Numbered from the stretch's first letter, positions 25,056-34,039 are shown. The stretch: DNA of 64,000 nucleotides from Leptospira kanakyensis (GCF_004769235.1 NZ_RQFG01000012.1:1-64000); one strand, 5' to 3'. Notes: generated from the sequence alone by a model not told the origin. Made by a program: numbers and translations.

Positions 25056-26717
25056 TTAGTTCACCCAATAGGTGTATTCGTCATCTGCTTCTTGTTTTTG
25101 ATCTAAGGTTTTATCAATAGAAACAGGAAATTCAATAAAAGATGGCCAAAGTGGTTTAGGCATTTGTTTATTATAATGTTCCAATAAACCTTCTAACTCC
25201 GCTAATCTTTCTGGAAAAAGAGAAACAATATTTTTCTTTTCCAAAGGATCACTATCTAAATGAAACAACCATTTCTTTTTCGGACGTTCTGTTCGAATCA
25301 ATTTCCATCCATCGGCCTGGACAGTTTGGTAATATCCATCACTCCAAAAAAGTGGTCTTTGCTTCTGGATCATCTGACCTTTCAAATACGGCAGGAGGTT
25401 CACTCCATCAATCTCTCTATCTAATGCTAGTTTTACGCCAGCAGCACTGGCAACAGTTGGCAAAATATCAATGTTGGTAATGGGAGTTTTGTATTTTGTA
25501 CCCGGTTTGATCTGGCCTGGCCACTTCGCCACATAGGGAACACGGATTCCACCTTGAAAGAGAGTCAACTTCCAACCGCGGTACGGTGAATTTACATCAG
25601 GTAGTCCAATATAATTTGGTGCTCCATTATCACTGGTAAAAATCACAATCGTGTTTTCATCCAACCCTTCTTGTTTTATTGATTCCAATACTTTCCCAAC
25701 ACTCCGATCAAGAGAACGAATCATACTCAAATACACTCGTTTCCGATGATCCTTAATATGGGAAAGAGCATCGTAATCTTCCTTACTTGCTTGTAAAGGG
25801 GTGTGTACGGCCCAGTGCGCTAAAAATAAAAAGAAAGGTCTATGTTTGTTTGTTTTGATTACCTTAACTGCTTCATCAGTAAAATAATCTGTCAAATAAC
25901 GACTAGGTTCAAACCACTTACCTCCATTGTAACTCACACCAAAACGCATATTGGGCCATAAAAATCGATCAATAGGATCAAAATCTTGTTTTGAATTATA
26001 GACATTGGGATCATCCACCGGAAGATACAAACCACTCTCCATAAAAAGCGTCTCATCAAATCCTTGTTTGTTGGGGCGCATCTCCTCCGTACTTCCCAAA
26101 TGCCATTTCCCAATGTGTATGGAATGGTAACCTCGTTCTTTCAAAACTTCTGCGATTGTAATTTCCGAACCTGGCATTCCTAATTCATTAAAACTTTTTG
26201 ATTTTTCTGCCTTTTCTTTATCAATCACAACGGGATACAAACGTCCAGGATCAGCATACAAATCAGCTCCCACTCTTGCCAATGCCCCCGGTGTCGGCGT
26301 AAACTCCACTCCAAAACGAGAGGGATACCTTCCCGTCATTAGGGCGGCACGAGAAACCGTGCAGACGGCACTTCCCGAATATCCAGAATCAAAGCGAACC
26401 CCTTCCTTAGCGATTGAATCAATATTAGGAGTGGGAACACCCAAGTCCGCATAACCACCGCCATACGTAGTGACATCATTAAAACCCAAATCATCTGCCA
26501 TAATCACAATGATATTTGGTGGCCGAGTTTTTATTGTTTCTTTTGAACTCTCAGGCCCAGCAAGCCAAGGCACTGGATGGTTCGGCTCTCGCGGATGGCG
26601 AATGTCAGTAATCCAACCAAGTGAATAACGAAGTAAAAGCAATCGATTGTAATAGAGGATGCCCAGAATGATTAAAAGAACAAAAAAGGCAGAGAGTAGA
26701 ATTTTAAAAAGTTTCAT
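25056..26717 (-). CDS. Type I (formylglycine-dependent) sulfatase
   Basis: 553 residues. An N-terminal membrane anchor (residues 5-30) is followed by the alkaline-phosphatase-fold sulfatase domain: PPNIIVIMADDLGFNDV (calcium-binding Asp 75/76), SGSAVCTVSRAALMTGRYPS with the modified Cys at 119, GKWHLG, FFLFLAHWAVHTPL (His) and IVIFTSDNGAP (Asp-Asn). The signature reads C-T-V-S-R where most sulfatases have CxPxR, so the usual Pro is Val. It would hydrolyse aryl or carbohydrate sulfate esters at the cell surface. First gene of an operon with its maturase FGE and a metallo-hydrolase. Confidence 0.9.
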   Translation of the reverse strand: MKLFKILLSAFFVLLIILGILYYNRLLLLRYSLGWITDIRHPREPNHPVPWLAGPESSKETIKTRPPNIIVIMADDLGFNDVTTYGGGYADLGVPTPNIDSIAKEGVRFDSGYSGSAVCTVSRAALMTGRYPSRFGVEFTPTPGALARVGADLYADPGRLYPVVIDKEKAEKSKSFNELGMPGSEITIAEVLKERGYHSIHIGKWHLGSTEEMRPNKQGFDETLFMESGLYLPVDDPNVYNSKQDFDPIDRFLWPNMRFGVSYNGGKWFEPSRYLTDYFTDEAVKVIKTNKHRPFFLFLAHWAVHTPLQASKEDYDALSHIKDHRKRVYLSMIRSLDRSVGKVLESIKQEGLDENTIVIFTSDNGAPNYIGLPDVNSPYRGWKLTLFQGGIRVPYVAKWPGQIKPGTKYKTPITNIDILPTVASAAGVKLALDREIDGVNLLPYLKGQMIQKQRPLFWSDGYYQTVQADGWKLIRTERPKKKWLFHLDSDPLEKKNIVSLFPERLAELEGLLEHYNKQMPKPLWPSFIEFPVSIDKTLDQKQEADDEYTYWVN

Positions 26718-27062
26718 CAGAAAACAAACTTCCCTTGAATGAAACTAATTTATATCGAACAAAAACGCCAAGATCTAAGTGAAAACGAGATTTTTATAAA
26801 AACGAAAAATTACAAAATCCATCCAATCCAATGAAAAATCGAACAATGGATTAAACAAAACTAATTGGAACACTCCCTTACTTATAGAAAGGGATTACAA
26901 GGGCGAGTCCCGAAATTAAAATCCAAAACCAAACATAATGACAATCTAGCTTCCACTTTTTCGATGTTTGTCGAGACCAGGCTACTCTGGGGTGCGCTCA
27001 CGCTTCCGTCGTCTGAGGCGATCGCCTCCTCCGACCAAGCCCGCCGTATCCTTCTCGCAGGT
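26718..27062. other. Intergenic stretch with a GC-rich patch
   Basis: About 345 bases with no gene I can support. From about 26970 to 27060 the DNA turns strikingly GC-rich compared with its surroundings and contains the perfect 14-bp palindrome GAGGCGATCGCCTC (27015-27028). It has no similarity to the attC-like sites that I can see. A short plus-strand open frame here (26865-27086) has no protein-like features. Confidence 0.4.
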
Positions 27063-27428
27063 TTAATCCCTAGGAGATCTCGGTAAACATACTACCTCAC
27101 GAAAACACTTTCGATTGCAGTCCTGAAATGCCATCTTGTAATGTTCAGTTGAATTAGGAAACGCCGGTAGTGGAATCGGTATATGATAATTCCCGTCTTT
27201 ATTATTGTTACATCTTGATAGACATTCTTTTCTTTCGTTGCAATCATATATACTTTGGTTTAAATTTAATTCATAGGATTTCCAATCGATGTATTTATCT
27301 TTGTTACTTTGAGAATTCAATCGGAATGAAAACAATAAAAGAAAAGTATACATCAATACAATAAATATTTGATTCGTTTGCCTCAGATTACAACCTGCAC
27401 CTTTTAGAAAATTCTCAAACTGTTTCAC
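27063..27428 (-). CDS. Small Cys-rich exported protein, unknown function
   Basis: 121 residues as read from ATG 27428. A later Met (MYTFLLLFSFRLNSQS) gives a cleaner signal peptide. The mature part has paired Cys (YDCNERKECLSRC and DCNRKCFREVVC), suggesting disulfides in the periplasm. The 3' end runs into the GC-rich patch, so the last residues (LPRSPRD) may be non-native. A similar small Cys-rich protein is encoded at 29493-29807. No family recognised; a real gene is likely but not certain. Confidence 0.45.
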   Translation of the reverse strand: MKQFENFLKGAGCNLRQTNQIFIVLMYTFLLLFSFRLNSQSNKDKYIDWKSYELNLNQSIYDCNERKECLSRCNNNKDGNYHIPIPLPAFPNSTEHYKMAFQDCNRKCFREVVCLPRSPRD

Positions 27429-27839
27429 AATATGATTTATAACCGGGCACTAAGTTTTCATAACATTTATCTCTACTAGACAGGCAATTCAAAATCAAAA
27501 GAACAAAACAAACAACCAAACTTAAGTTTACTTGTTTCACTAAAAAAAACCTGACAACAACATAACCTAATATCGCAACATGATACCCGTTTGGCGACTA
27601 ATTAATTCTTGAAAATTTCCAATACAAATTCTGATTCCTGACCCAAAGGAATGAATCAGTCTAAAATTCTAACCAAAATATCAGTCATTCACGCACAAAA
27701 GAAAAAGATTCTCCCATCATCCCCACCCAAAGATCCTCCAGATCCAAAAGAACCAGTCTAAGTCCCAAAAATCCTATCTATTTTGAGAACCAATCCTCAA
27801 TTTCTTTAAATTTCATTCGTTATTTAAAATTTAATTACG
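27429..27839. other. Intergenic stretch before the glycosyltransferase cluster
   Basis: About 410 AT-rich bases. I see no gene, RNA or repeat in it other than the operator that begins at 27840. Confidence 0.4.
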
Positions 27840-27855
27840 TTGACTGACCAGTCAA
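27840..27855 (+). promoter_or_regulatory. TetR-type operator candidate upstream of the GT39 gene
   Basis: TTGACTG-AC-CAGTCAA: perfect 7-bp inverted arms with a 2-bp centre, typical in size for TetR-family repressors. It begins 46 bases before the GT39 start. A related site, ATGACCAGTCAT, overlaps the start codon of the GT2 gene at 29824-29835. No TetR gene is in the window. Confidence 0.5.
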
Positions 27856-27885
27856 TATCTTCGTTTATGGATAAAAGGGGGCGAA

Positions 27886-29496
27886 ATGTTTTTTGTTATT
27901 CTTTTTATTTTTTCTACGATTTTTGCCATAACCCTTGGTGTTCCCGACCTTCCTTTCCCTCAGGGTGATGAAATCATGCACATTCGTTCCATTCGAGAAA
28001 GTCTGGAATTAGGAAGTTATACTTTGCCTGTTCTTTCAGGTTTACCCAATCCTTACAAACCTCCGCTACTCTTTTGGTTGGGCATGTTCTTCGATCGAAT
28101 TTTTGGTGTGAGTTACTTGGCAGAAAGATTGGTTTCTTTTTTCTTTGGAATTGGGACTTTGACCCTCTTTTATAAACTCTATTTATCGATCAGCAAGTCT
28201 TTAAAAGAAACAAAACTTGCAACGTTTACTTTTGCCTTCTCCTTTCTCTCGCTTAAATTTTTTGGTTTACTGATGATGGAAGGGGCCATGGTATTTTTTA
28301 CCCTTCTTTATATATTCTTATTCTACAAATCAAAAAATAAAAAGAGTTTAACGTACGTAATATGGGGAAGTTTTTTTGTTGGTTTCGGATATTTACTCAA
28401 AGGCCCAATCCTTCACATCTATATTGTACTATTTTTAATCAGTTATCTCTATATTAAGATGATTCATGTTAGGAATGGAAAATTTCAGATCTCCTTTGAT
28501 CCAATCTGGAAAGAAAAAAACACACTCTTATCATTTGGCCTATCTTTCCTCATCCCTATCCTTTGGATTTCTTATTTGTATTTGTTTACCGATTCAGGAA
28601 AAGAGTTACTCCGATTCTTTTTTATCACGGAAAACATGGGGAAATTTTATGCAACCAACCAATCGGGTCTTAGGATTTGGGGAGGATGGTTACTTTACAC
28701 CGTTCCTTTTACTATTCCTATCTTACATATCCTTTGGATTAGTTTAAAAAAACCTTCTAACCAAAGAAACCAGTTTCTCGTGATGACAATCCTTGTTTTT
28801 CTTTTGTTTGTGACTATTTTTCACTTATTACCAAATCGCAAAGATCCGTATTATGTAACTCCATTCATCAGCTTACTTTTTTTACTTCCTGCAATGAAAA
28901 AAATAAGTTGGGAATCATTAGTCCTGTCCCGTTTCAATAGTTTTTCGATTCCCATCATCTACTTTTTATTTGTGGCCATTGCCGTTGTATTACGGTTACC
29001 CGTTTTGTTTTCCATATCACTATTTGGAATCATCGTAACACTCAGTGTTATTTTCTTTTTCCGAAATGAAAAATTCAAGTTTTACGGAATTTTTATACCA
29101 CAACTACTCCTTGTTCCTATAACTATGGTTTTCCTTCTACGGCCGATGTCAGATCCAGACATCACCAAACAAAACATTAATGCTGATGGAAAAGAAGTTT
29201 GTGTCATCGCTGAAAATCCTTGGACAGCCATGGACGTACAAAACAAACTCAAAACTTCGAAAGTAAGTTTCGCTTTACCACTGACATATAAAGAAACATG
29301 CCCCAATGCGGAGATTCTAATTAACTATAGTGAATCAACATCTTTCCCTGATCACTTTGAAAAGAAAACTTCTTGGTACCAATGGAAACAACATCTAATC
29401 CTCGATTCTTATCAAATCGCCGATGCCCTTCGAAAAGTTGATAAACGTTCCTTTCAGTCAGAAGTCAGTGTATGGAGTAAAGGAGAGAAACGATGA
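27886..29496 (+). CDS. GT39/ArnT-like membrane glycosyltransferase
   Basis: 536 residues, 11-12 transmembrane helices. The first extracytoplasmic loop carries DLPFPQGDEIMHIRSIRESL, with the acidic pair expected at the active site of polyprenyl-phosphate-sugar-dependent GT-C enzymes, and KPPLLFWLGMFFDRIFGVS, typical of the ArnT/GT39 family. A soluble C-terminal part starts near residue 435. Enzymes of this kind move a sugar from an undecaprenyl-phosphate carrier to lipid A, a polysaccharide or protein. The GT2 gene at 29834 could make the donor. The stop overlaps the next gene by 4 bases (ATGA). Confidence 0.8.
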   Translation: MFFVILFIFSTIFAITLGVPDLPFPQGDEIMHIRSIRESLELGSYTLPVLSGLPNPYKPPLLFWLGMFFDRIFGVSYLAERLVSFFFGIGTLTLFYKLYLSISKSLKETKLATFTFAFSFLSLKFFGLLMMEGAMVFFTLLYIFLFYKSKNKKSLTYVIWGSFFVGFGYLLKGPILHIYIVLFLISYLYIKMIHVRNGKFQISFDPIWKEKNTLLSFGLSFLIPILWISYLYLFTDSGKELLRFFFITENMGKFYATNQSGLRIWGGWLLYTVPFTIPILHILWISLKKPSNQRNQFLVMTILVFLLFVTIFHLLPNRKDPYYVTPFISLLFLLPAMKKISWESLVLSRFNSFSIPIIYFLFVAIAVVLRLPVLFSISLFGIIVTLSVIFFFRNEKFKFYGIFIPQLLLVPITMVFLLRPMSDPDITKQNINADGKEVCVIAENPWTAMDVQNKLKTSKVSFALPLTYKETCPNAEILINYSESTSFPDHFEKKTSWYQWKQHLILDSYQIADALRKVDKRSFQSEVSVWSKGEKR

Positions 29497-29807
29497 AAAA
29501 ATATGGAATCCTTCTTTTCCTTTTAGTCCTCGTAACTCTGTTGGACTTCTCCAAAGACAACGCACCCAAATTTGGAATCAAAGCAAAATCAACAGAGTCT
29601 GGGGAATGTAAGTTACTTTGTGAAAAAGCAAGTCTCTGTTTAACAGAAGAACAAAAAAAATCACAAGATCCTAAGATGTATCAATTTGCTTGTGAGATTC
29701 TTTGCACCAAACAATACCAATTGTTTTCCGAATGTTCCAAGGCCATTGCTGATTCCTGTACTAGTGGCGAGTTATGTATTAAAAATCAAACAAAGGGGCT
29801 TTTTTAA
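29493..29807 (+). CDS. Small Cys-rich exported protein
   Basis: 104 residues. Signal peptide MKKYGILLFLLVLVTLLDFS. The mature part has eight Cys in regular pairs (ECKLLCEKASLC, CEILC, ECSKAIADSC, ELC), so a disulfide-bonded periplasmic helical protein is likely. It is translationally coupled to the GT39 gene (ATGA overlap), which suggests a partner or accessory role in the same glycosylation step. No family recognised. Confidence 0.65.
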   Translation: MKKYGILLFLLVLVTLLDFSKDNAPKFGIKAKSTESGECKLLCEKASLCLTEEQKKSQDPKMYQFACEILCTKQYQLFSECSKAIADSCTSGELCIKNQTKGLF

Positions 29808-29823
29808 AAACGAAAAAAGTTAA

Positions 29824-29835
29824 ATGACCAGTCAT
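29824..29835 (+). promoter_or_regulatory. Second TGACCAGTCA palindrome, at the GT2 start codon
   Basis: ATGAC-CA-GTCAT: inverted 5-bp arms sharing TGACCAGTCA with the site at 27840-27855. The start codon of the GT2 gene (29834) lies inside it, so bound repressor would block the promoter or the start. Two copies flanking the cluster suggest one regulator. Confidence 0.45.
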
Positions 29836-30592
29836 GCAAAATAAAACAAGTATCATACTTCCAACATTTAATGAAGCCGGTAATATTAAAAACTGTGCTG
29901 AAACCATCTCACGGATTCTTGAAAAAGAATCGATCGACTTTGAGATCGTGATTGTAGATGACAACTCACCTGATGGAACCTATGAAGTTGCCAAAGTCCT
30001 TGCACAGTATGACAAAAGGATCAAACCCTTTGTCCGCACGACAGAAAGAGGACTTAGCTCGGCTGTTACCTATGGATACGGAAAAGCAGAAGGTGACAAT
30101 TTAGTTGTTGTGGATGCCGATTTCCAACATGATTATACAAAAATTCCTGATGTCATTCGACTCCTAAACGAAAATGATATCGTCGTTGCTACACGTCGAA
30201 GTTCCGATGGTGGTTACGGAAATTTTCCTATCTTCAGAAAGTTAGCCAGTCAATTTGCAACCAAAATCTCTGAGTGGTTATTCCCTGTTCCTATCTCCGA
30301 TCCGATGAGTGGATTTTTTGGAATCAGAAAATCGATTTACTTAGAAACCAAAGGAAAACTCCACCCAAGAGGTTATAAAATTCTTTTTGAAATTTTGGGT
30401 TCAGTTCGTACGGAAAAGATCGCCGAAGTTGGGTATACCTTTGGGCTTCGTACTTGGGGACAATCCAAATTGGATTCAGGTGTGATCTTCTATTTTATCT
30501 GGGATTTGATTTCGATCAAATGGAACCAGTGGAAGTTATCTCACTCCCTTCAATTTCGATCCAAAAGAAGAAATTCGCACATCCACCCATAA
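29834..30592 (+). CDS. GT2 polyprenyl-phosphate glycosyltransferase (DPM1-like)
   Basis: 252 residues. GT2 fold: TSIILPTFNEAGNIKNCAET, the nucleotide-binding VIVDDNSPDGTYEVAK, VVVDADFQHDYTKIP with the metal-binding DAD, and SDPMSGFFGIRKSI, typical of dolichol/polyprenyl-phosphate mannosyl- or glucosyltransferases. No C-terminal membrane helices, like DPM1. It would move a hexose from a nucleotide sugar to a polyprenyl phosphate in the inner leaflet; the GT39 enzyme two genes upstream is the natural user after flipping. Sugar and target unknown. Confidence 0.85.
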   Translation: MQNKTSIILPTFNEAGNIKNCAETISRILEKESIDFEIVIVDDNSPDGTYEVAKVLAQYDKRIKPFVRTTERGLSSAVTYGYGKAEGDNLVVVDADFQHDYTKIPDVIRLLNENDIVVATRRSSDGGYGNFPIFRKLASQFATKISEWLFPVPISDPMSGFFGIRKSIYLETKGKLHPRGYKILFEILGSVRTEKIAEVGYTFGLRTWGQSKLDSGVIFYFIWDLISIKWNQWKLSHSLQFRSKRRNSHIHP

Positions 30593-30618
30593 TGAAACTT
30601 TAGGGTTTCCAAAGAAAA

Positions 30619-30656
30619 GATTCGGAATCTAAAAAAATTTCGAATCGTTTTTTATT
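30619..30656 (+). terminator. Probable terminator after the GT2 gene
   Basis: Stem GATTCG (30619-30624) / CGAATC (30641-30646) with a 16-nt loop, followed by GTTTTTTATT. It is nested in a longer imperfect pair TTAGGGTTTC (30600-30609) / GAGACCCTAA (30660-30669), so the region folds as one structure before the STAS gene. The loop is long, hence moderate confidence. Confidence 0.45.
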
Positions 30657-30712
30657 CGAGAGACCCTAAGGTATTTTTTCCTTTTACCGTTCATTGTTTT
30701 GTGAGGGACAAC

Positions 30713-31006
30713 ATGGTCACAAAAACGATAGAGGAAAATTGTTATCGCATCGAATCCAATCAATTGGATGTTTACTCTGCGGCAAGCCTAGAAGAGGACA
30801 TGACAAATATCTTCCAAAAGGGTGTCACCTCCCTCTACTTAGATTTTTCTAATGTAGAAGAAGTATCTTCTTCGGTACTAGGACTCCTACTATACAAAAA
30901 AATGATCTACCGAAAACAAGGAGTGAATTTGTATCTGATCAATGTAAACCCACAAGTTTTTAAAATCTTAAAAATTCTAAACTTAAACGGTCATTTACTT
31001 CCTTAA
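30713..31006 (+). CDS. STAS-domain protein (anti-sigma-factor antagonist type)
   Basis: 97 residues from ATG 30713; GAGGGA lies 5 bases upstream, so the in-frame GTG at 30701 is less likely. It fits the SpoIIAA-like STAS fold: a strand-helix unit with LYLDFSNVEEVSSSVLGLLL, where one of the Ser at SSS is the usual phosphorylation site, then LYLINVNPQVFKILKILNLN. Such proteins bind an anti-sigma kinase when unphosphorylated. No kinase or sigma gene adjoins it, so its pathway is not visible. Its last 12 bases overlap the convergent GH13 gene. Confidence 0.75.
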   Translation: MVTKTIEENCYRIESNQLDVYSAASLEEDMTNIFQKGVTSLYLDFSNVEEVSSSVLGLLLYKKMIYRKQGVNLYLINVNPQVFKILKILNLNGHLLP

Positions 31007-32626
31007 TCCAAATTCAAAAACAGCTCCTGAGTGACCAACCAATTGGAGGTCTCCGCCCTTAACTTCAGCCCCACCAAACTGATACAACAACTTTGATCCT
31101 TTGGGAATGGACTCTTTTCCATTCTCTTCTCCAAAGTTTAAATACACGACCACAACCTTTTCCTTTAGTTTCCTCTCAAAACATAAAACATCAGAATGAC
31201 TGCTCGATTTGGTTTCTAAGTTTCCTTCTTTGATGACCGAATTTCCTTTTCTCAAATGGAATAAGGAGCGGTAATGATTCCAAAGAGAATTTTCCTTTTT
31301 CTTTTGGCCGCTAACTGTATCAGAAATCTTAAATTTTCCAACAGGCAACCATGATTTTCCTGTTGTGAATCCTGCCTCATTACTATCATCCCATAACATT
31401 GGCAGACGACAATTATCTCTATTGATATAAATCCCGAGTAAATTAGATAAAAATAAAGGAACAAAACGATTCATTTTGGCAATGGGATCTTTTCCCAAAA
31501 AATTGGAAATCCGGCCCTCCTGCCTTCCAATTTCATCTCCATAATAAACAACAGGAATCCCACGAGCTAAAAACTGAAACGCGGAAAGAACTTTTGCTTT
31601 TCGAAGGTCGCCACCTAACCGATCAATATACCGTCTTTGGTCATGATTTCCTAAAACATAAGTGGGGGTAAATGGTGCAGGAAATTCTCTCTCATTTTTC
31701 TCCAATAGGTCTATAAAAAATTTTGATTTGTATTCAAAATGAATTAATTCAAATTGAAATACCAAATTTAAACCATCGGCCTTTTCACCTAAAAAGGATT
31801 TAAGAACGGAATCAGACCCACTCACCTCTCCAACCAAAAATGGTTTTTGTTTGTATTTGGAAATATGTTTACGAACTTCCTTTGCAAATTGGAATGATTC
31901 GGGTAAATTTAGATTGTATTGTTTTTTCTGAAAGAACGCCTCATCATGGTTATCTGGTGTAGGAAAAAATCTGAAACTAAAAGGATTGTCTTTAAAACTT
32001 TCATCTTTATAAATCGAATTAAAGATATCGAGACGAAACCCATCCACACCTTTTTTTAACCAAAAATCAAGAACACCAAACATCTCTTTTTTGACCTTTG
32101 GGTTACGATAATTCAAATCCGGTTGGAAAGATAAAAAATTACTATAATAGAACTCATCAGTGGATTTATCATAATTCCAACCAGGAGTTCCCACCATAGA
32201 AATCCAATTGTTTGGTTTTTTATTTTTTCCCTTCCTCCAAATATAAAAATCTCTTTTGGAACTTTCTTTAGAAGATTTAGATTCTAAAAACCATGGGTGT
32301 TTGTCTGAGGTATGATTCATCACCATATCCAGAACTACTTTCATCTTTCGTTTGTGGATTTCATTTATGAGGCGATCACAAGTTTCCATCGTACCAAACC
32401 GAGGGTCAATGGAGGTGTAATCGGAGATATCATATCCAAAGTCTTGCCCTGGACTCTGATAAAAGGGCGAAAACCAAATGGTTTCCACACCTAAATCCTG
32501 GATTTGATCCAATCGCCCGAGAATGCCCTGTAAATCGCCGATCCCGTCCCCATTCGAATCCTGAAAGGACCAAGGGTAAATTTGGTAAATTGAAGTTTGT
32601 TTCCACCATTCCATTTTGTTTTCCAT
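30995..32626 (-). CDS. GH13 alpha-glucosidase / oligo-1,6-glucosidase-like
   Basis: 543 residues, cytoplasmic. The (beta/alpha)8 GH13 signatures are complete: DMVMNHTSDKHPWF (region I), DGFRLDIFN (nucleophile Asp), VGEVSG (general acid Glu), LGNHDQRR (third acid), with IYQIYPWSFQDSNGDGIGDL at the start. The region V-like QPDLNY is as in alpha-1,4/1,6-glucosidases. It hydrolyses or transfers glucose from short alpha-glucans; the linkage is uncertain. Starts at ATG 32626; Met 5 (MEWWKQ) is an alternative with a better upstream GGA. Confidence 0.85.
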   Translation of the reverse strand: MENKMEWWKQTSIYQIYPWSFQDSNGDGIGDLQGILGRLDQIQDLGVETIWFSPFYQSPGQDFGYDISDYTSIDPRFGTMETCDRLINEIHKRKMKVVLDMVMNHTSDKHPWFLESKSSKESSKRDFYIWRKGKNKKPNNWISMVGTPGWNYDKSTDEFYYSNFLSFQPDLNYRNPKVKKEMFGVLDFWLKKGVDGFRLDIFNSIYKDESFKDNPFSFRFFPTPDNHDEAFFQKKQYNLNLPESFQFAKEVRKHISKYKQKPFLVGEVSGSDSVLKSFLGEKADGLNLVFQFELIHFEYKSKFFIDLLEKNEREFPAPFTPTYVLGNHDQRRYIDRLGGDLRKAKVLSAFQFLARGIPVVYYGDEIGRQEGRISNFLGKDPIAKMNRFVPLFLSNLLGIYINRDNCRLPMLWDDSNEAGFTTGKSWLPVGKFKISDTVSGQKKKENSLWNHYRSLFHLRKGNSVIKEGNLETKSSSHSDVLCFERKLKEKVVVVYLNFGEENGKESIPKGSKLLYQFGGAEVKGGDLQLVGHSGAVFEFGLRK

Positions 32627-32707
32627 GACTTTTCTAAAACTGCCTCGTTATTTCAGTTGCTTCTCACCGAAATGCCGAATTTCTGTTCTTTATACAAGCA
32701 GGTGACA

Positions 32708-33469
32708 ATGGATAAAGAAAAAATCAAACTTTCCGGTTTCAATAATCTCACAAAAGTTTTGAGTTTTAACCTCTACGATTTTTGCATCACTCTCGATGAT
32801 GATCAAAAGGGTAGATACGTAAGTTATATCCATGACAAATACAATGCTAGCAAAATTACAGAAATCTCTAAAGAGATTGTAAAACGCATTGATGCCAATA
32901 TCCTTTCTGTTTCTGCACAAGATTACGATCCTGTAGGTGCATCTGCTATGGTTCTTATGAGTGATGTCAAAGGTGGTGGAAATCCAATCCCTTCTACACA
33001 AGTGAGTATGCACTTAGACAAATCACATATCACGGTTCACACCTATCCGGATGCCGCTGATCCAGACGGAATTTGTTCCTTTCGAGTCGATATCGATATC
33101 TCTACTTGCGGAGAGATCATTCCCCTAGACTCCATCAATTTTTTATTTGAAGCCTTTGAATGTGATGTCGTTTATATTGATTATGTTGTTCGTGGGTACA
33201 CCCGTTTGGCGGATGGAAGAAAAATTTATAACGATCACCATTTTAATTCCATTCTGGATTTTGTAAAACCAGAACTCAAAAGAAATTATACATTCCTTTC
33301 AGACATCAATATGCCTCAAGACAATACTTGGCAAACAAAAATGATGATAAAAGAACTAGGGCCAGAAAATTACCTTTTGAATCCCGAAGATATTTCCCAC
33401 CCAGATGTTCCGAACAAAATGAAACTACTTCGTGAAGAAATGAAAGAAGTTTACCACATGATCCATTAA
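32708..33469 (+). CDS. speD: S-adenosylmethionine decarboxylase proenzyme, SpeD
   Basis: 253 residues from ATG 32708 (AGGTGAC just upstream; an open frame reaching 32597 is not used). It is of the large bacterial SpeD class. The self-processing site is LDKSHITVHTYPDAADPDGI, with Lys105-Ser106 cut to yield the pyruvoyl group, then CSFRVDIDISTCGEI containing the catalytic Cys134. The enzyme makes decarboxylated SAM, the aminopropyl donor for spermidine. No spermidine synthase gene is in the window. The last 45 bases overlap the convergent SCO-like gene. Confidence 0.9.
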   Translation: MDKEKIKLSGFNNLTKVLSFNLYDFCITLDDDQKGRYVSYIHDKYNASKITEISKEIVKRIDANILSVSAQDYDPVGASAMVLMSDVKGGGNPIPSTQVSMHLDKSHITVHTYPDAADPDGICSFRVDIDISTCGEIIPLDSINFLFEAFECDVVYIDYVVRGYTRLADGRKIYNDHHFNSILDFVKPELKRNYTFLSDINMPQDNTWQTKMMIKELGPENYLLNPEDISHPDVPNKMKLLREEMKEVYHMIH

Positions 33470-34039
33470 TCCTTGTGATTTAGTATTAGATTCTATTTCT
33501 TTCTGAATTTCCAACCATTCCTTCTCCCCCAATTTCGGTATCAAATACAAAACGTCGCGATTGGGTGGAATTAGAAAAAACTGAGTTCCGTGTTCGTCTC
33601 TCTTCTTTAGTGAAGGATGAACGGGCAAATAAGCACCTAACCTTTGATACAAACCAATTTCTTCGTCTGTCTCTGGACGAAGGGCTTGGATATTTAAACT
33701 TTTTCTATAATAGGATAAATAAGATCCTATATCTTCTTCTGATTCATTCGGATCGGTAACTAAAAAATAAAACGAAGTTTTTACCTCTGGAAATTTTTCT
33801 TTAAAACGACGGAGAGCCTCTAAGGCCAAGGGACATTTTTTGCCACATCCCACAAGACCAGGATAAATCCAAATCCAAGTATCCTTTGGTTCTTTCTCAA
33901 ATTTTTCCGAACAAAATGTACAATCGACAAACCGGCTTTTTCCGCTAAAATGAACGATTACCAAACTTAAAGTAAGGAGTAAAAAACTTCCTAAAAACAA
34001 AAGTCCAAGATTCTGATAAAAGGTTTTATTTTTTGTCAT
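33425..34039 (-). CDS. SCO1/SenC-like copper chaperone-type protein
   Basis: 204 residues. One N-terminal transmembrane helix (residues 10-30) and a thioredoxin-fold domain with [13 protein letters not shown], the CxxxCP motif of SCO proteins, [14 protein letters not shown] (the Asp-rich loop) and [12 protein letters not shown], with the third copper ligand His. SCO proteins deliver copper to the CuA site of cytochrome oxidase or act as redox sensors. An extra CTFC sits near residue 41. It overlaps the upstream chemoreceptor gene by 14 bases, so both are co-translated. It may monitor copper or redox state. Confidence 0.75.
   Translation of the reverse strand: MTKNKTFYQNLGLLFLGSFLLLTLSLVIVHFSGKSRFVDCTFCSEKFEKEPKDTWIWIYPGLVGCGKKCPLALEALRRFKEKFPEVKTSFYFLVTDPNESEEDIGSYLSYYRKSLNIQALRPETDEEIGLYQRLGAYLPVHPSLKKRDEHGTQFFLIPPNRDVLYLIPKLGEKEWLEIQKEIESNTKSQGLMDHVVNFFHFFTK

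Noticed and set aside
26865..27086. Plus-strand frame 26865-27086 as a gene
   Set aside because: It crosses the GC-rich patch, lacks protein-like composition and is opposed by the Cys-rich minus-strand gene.
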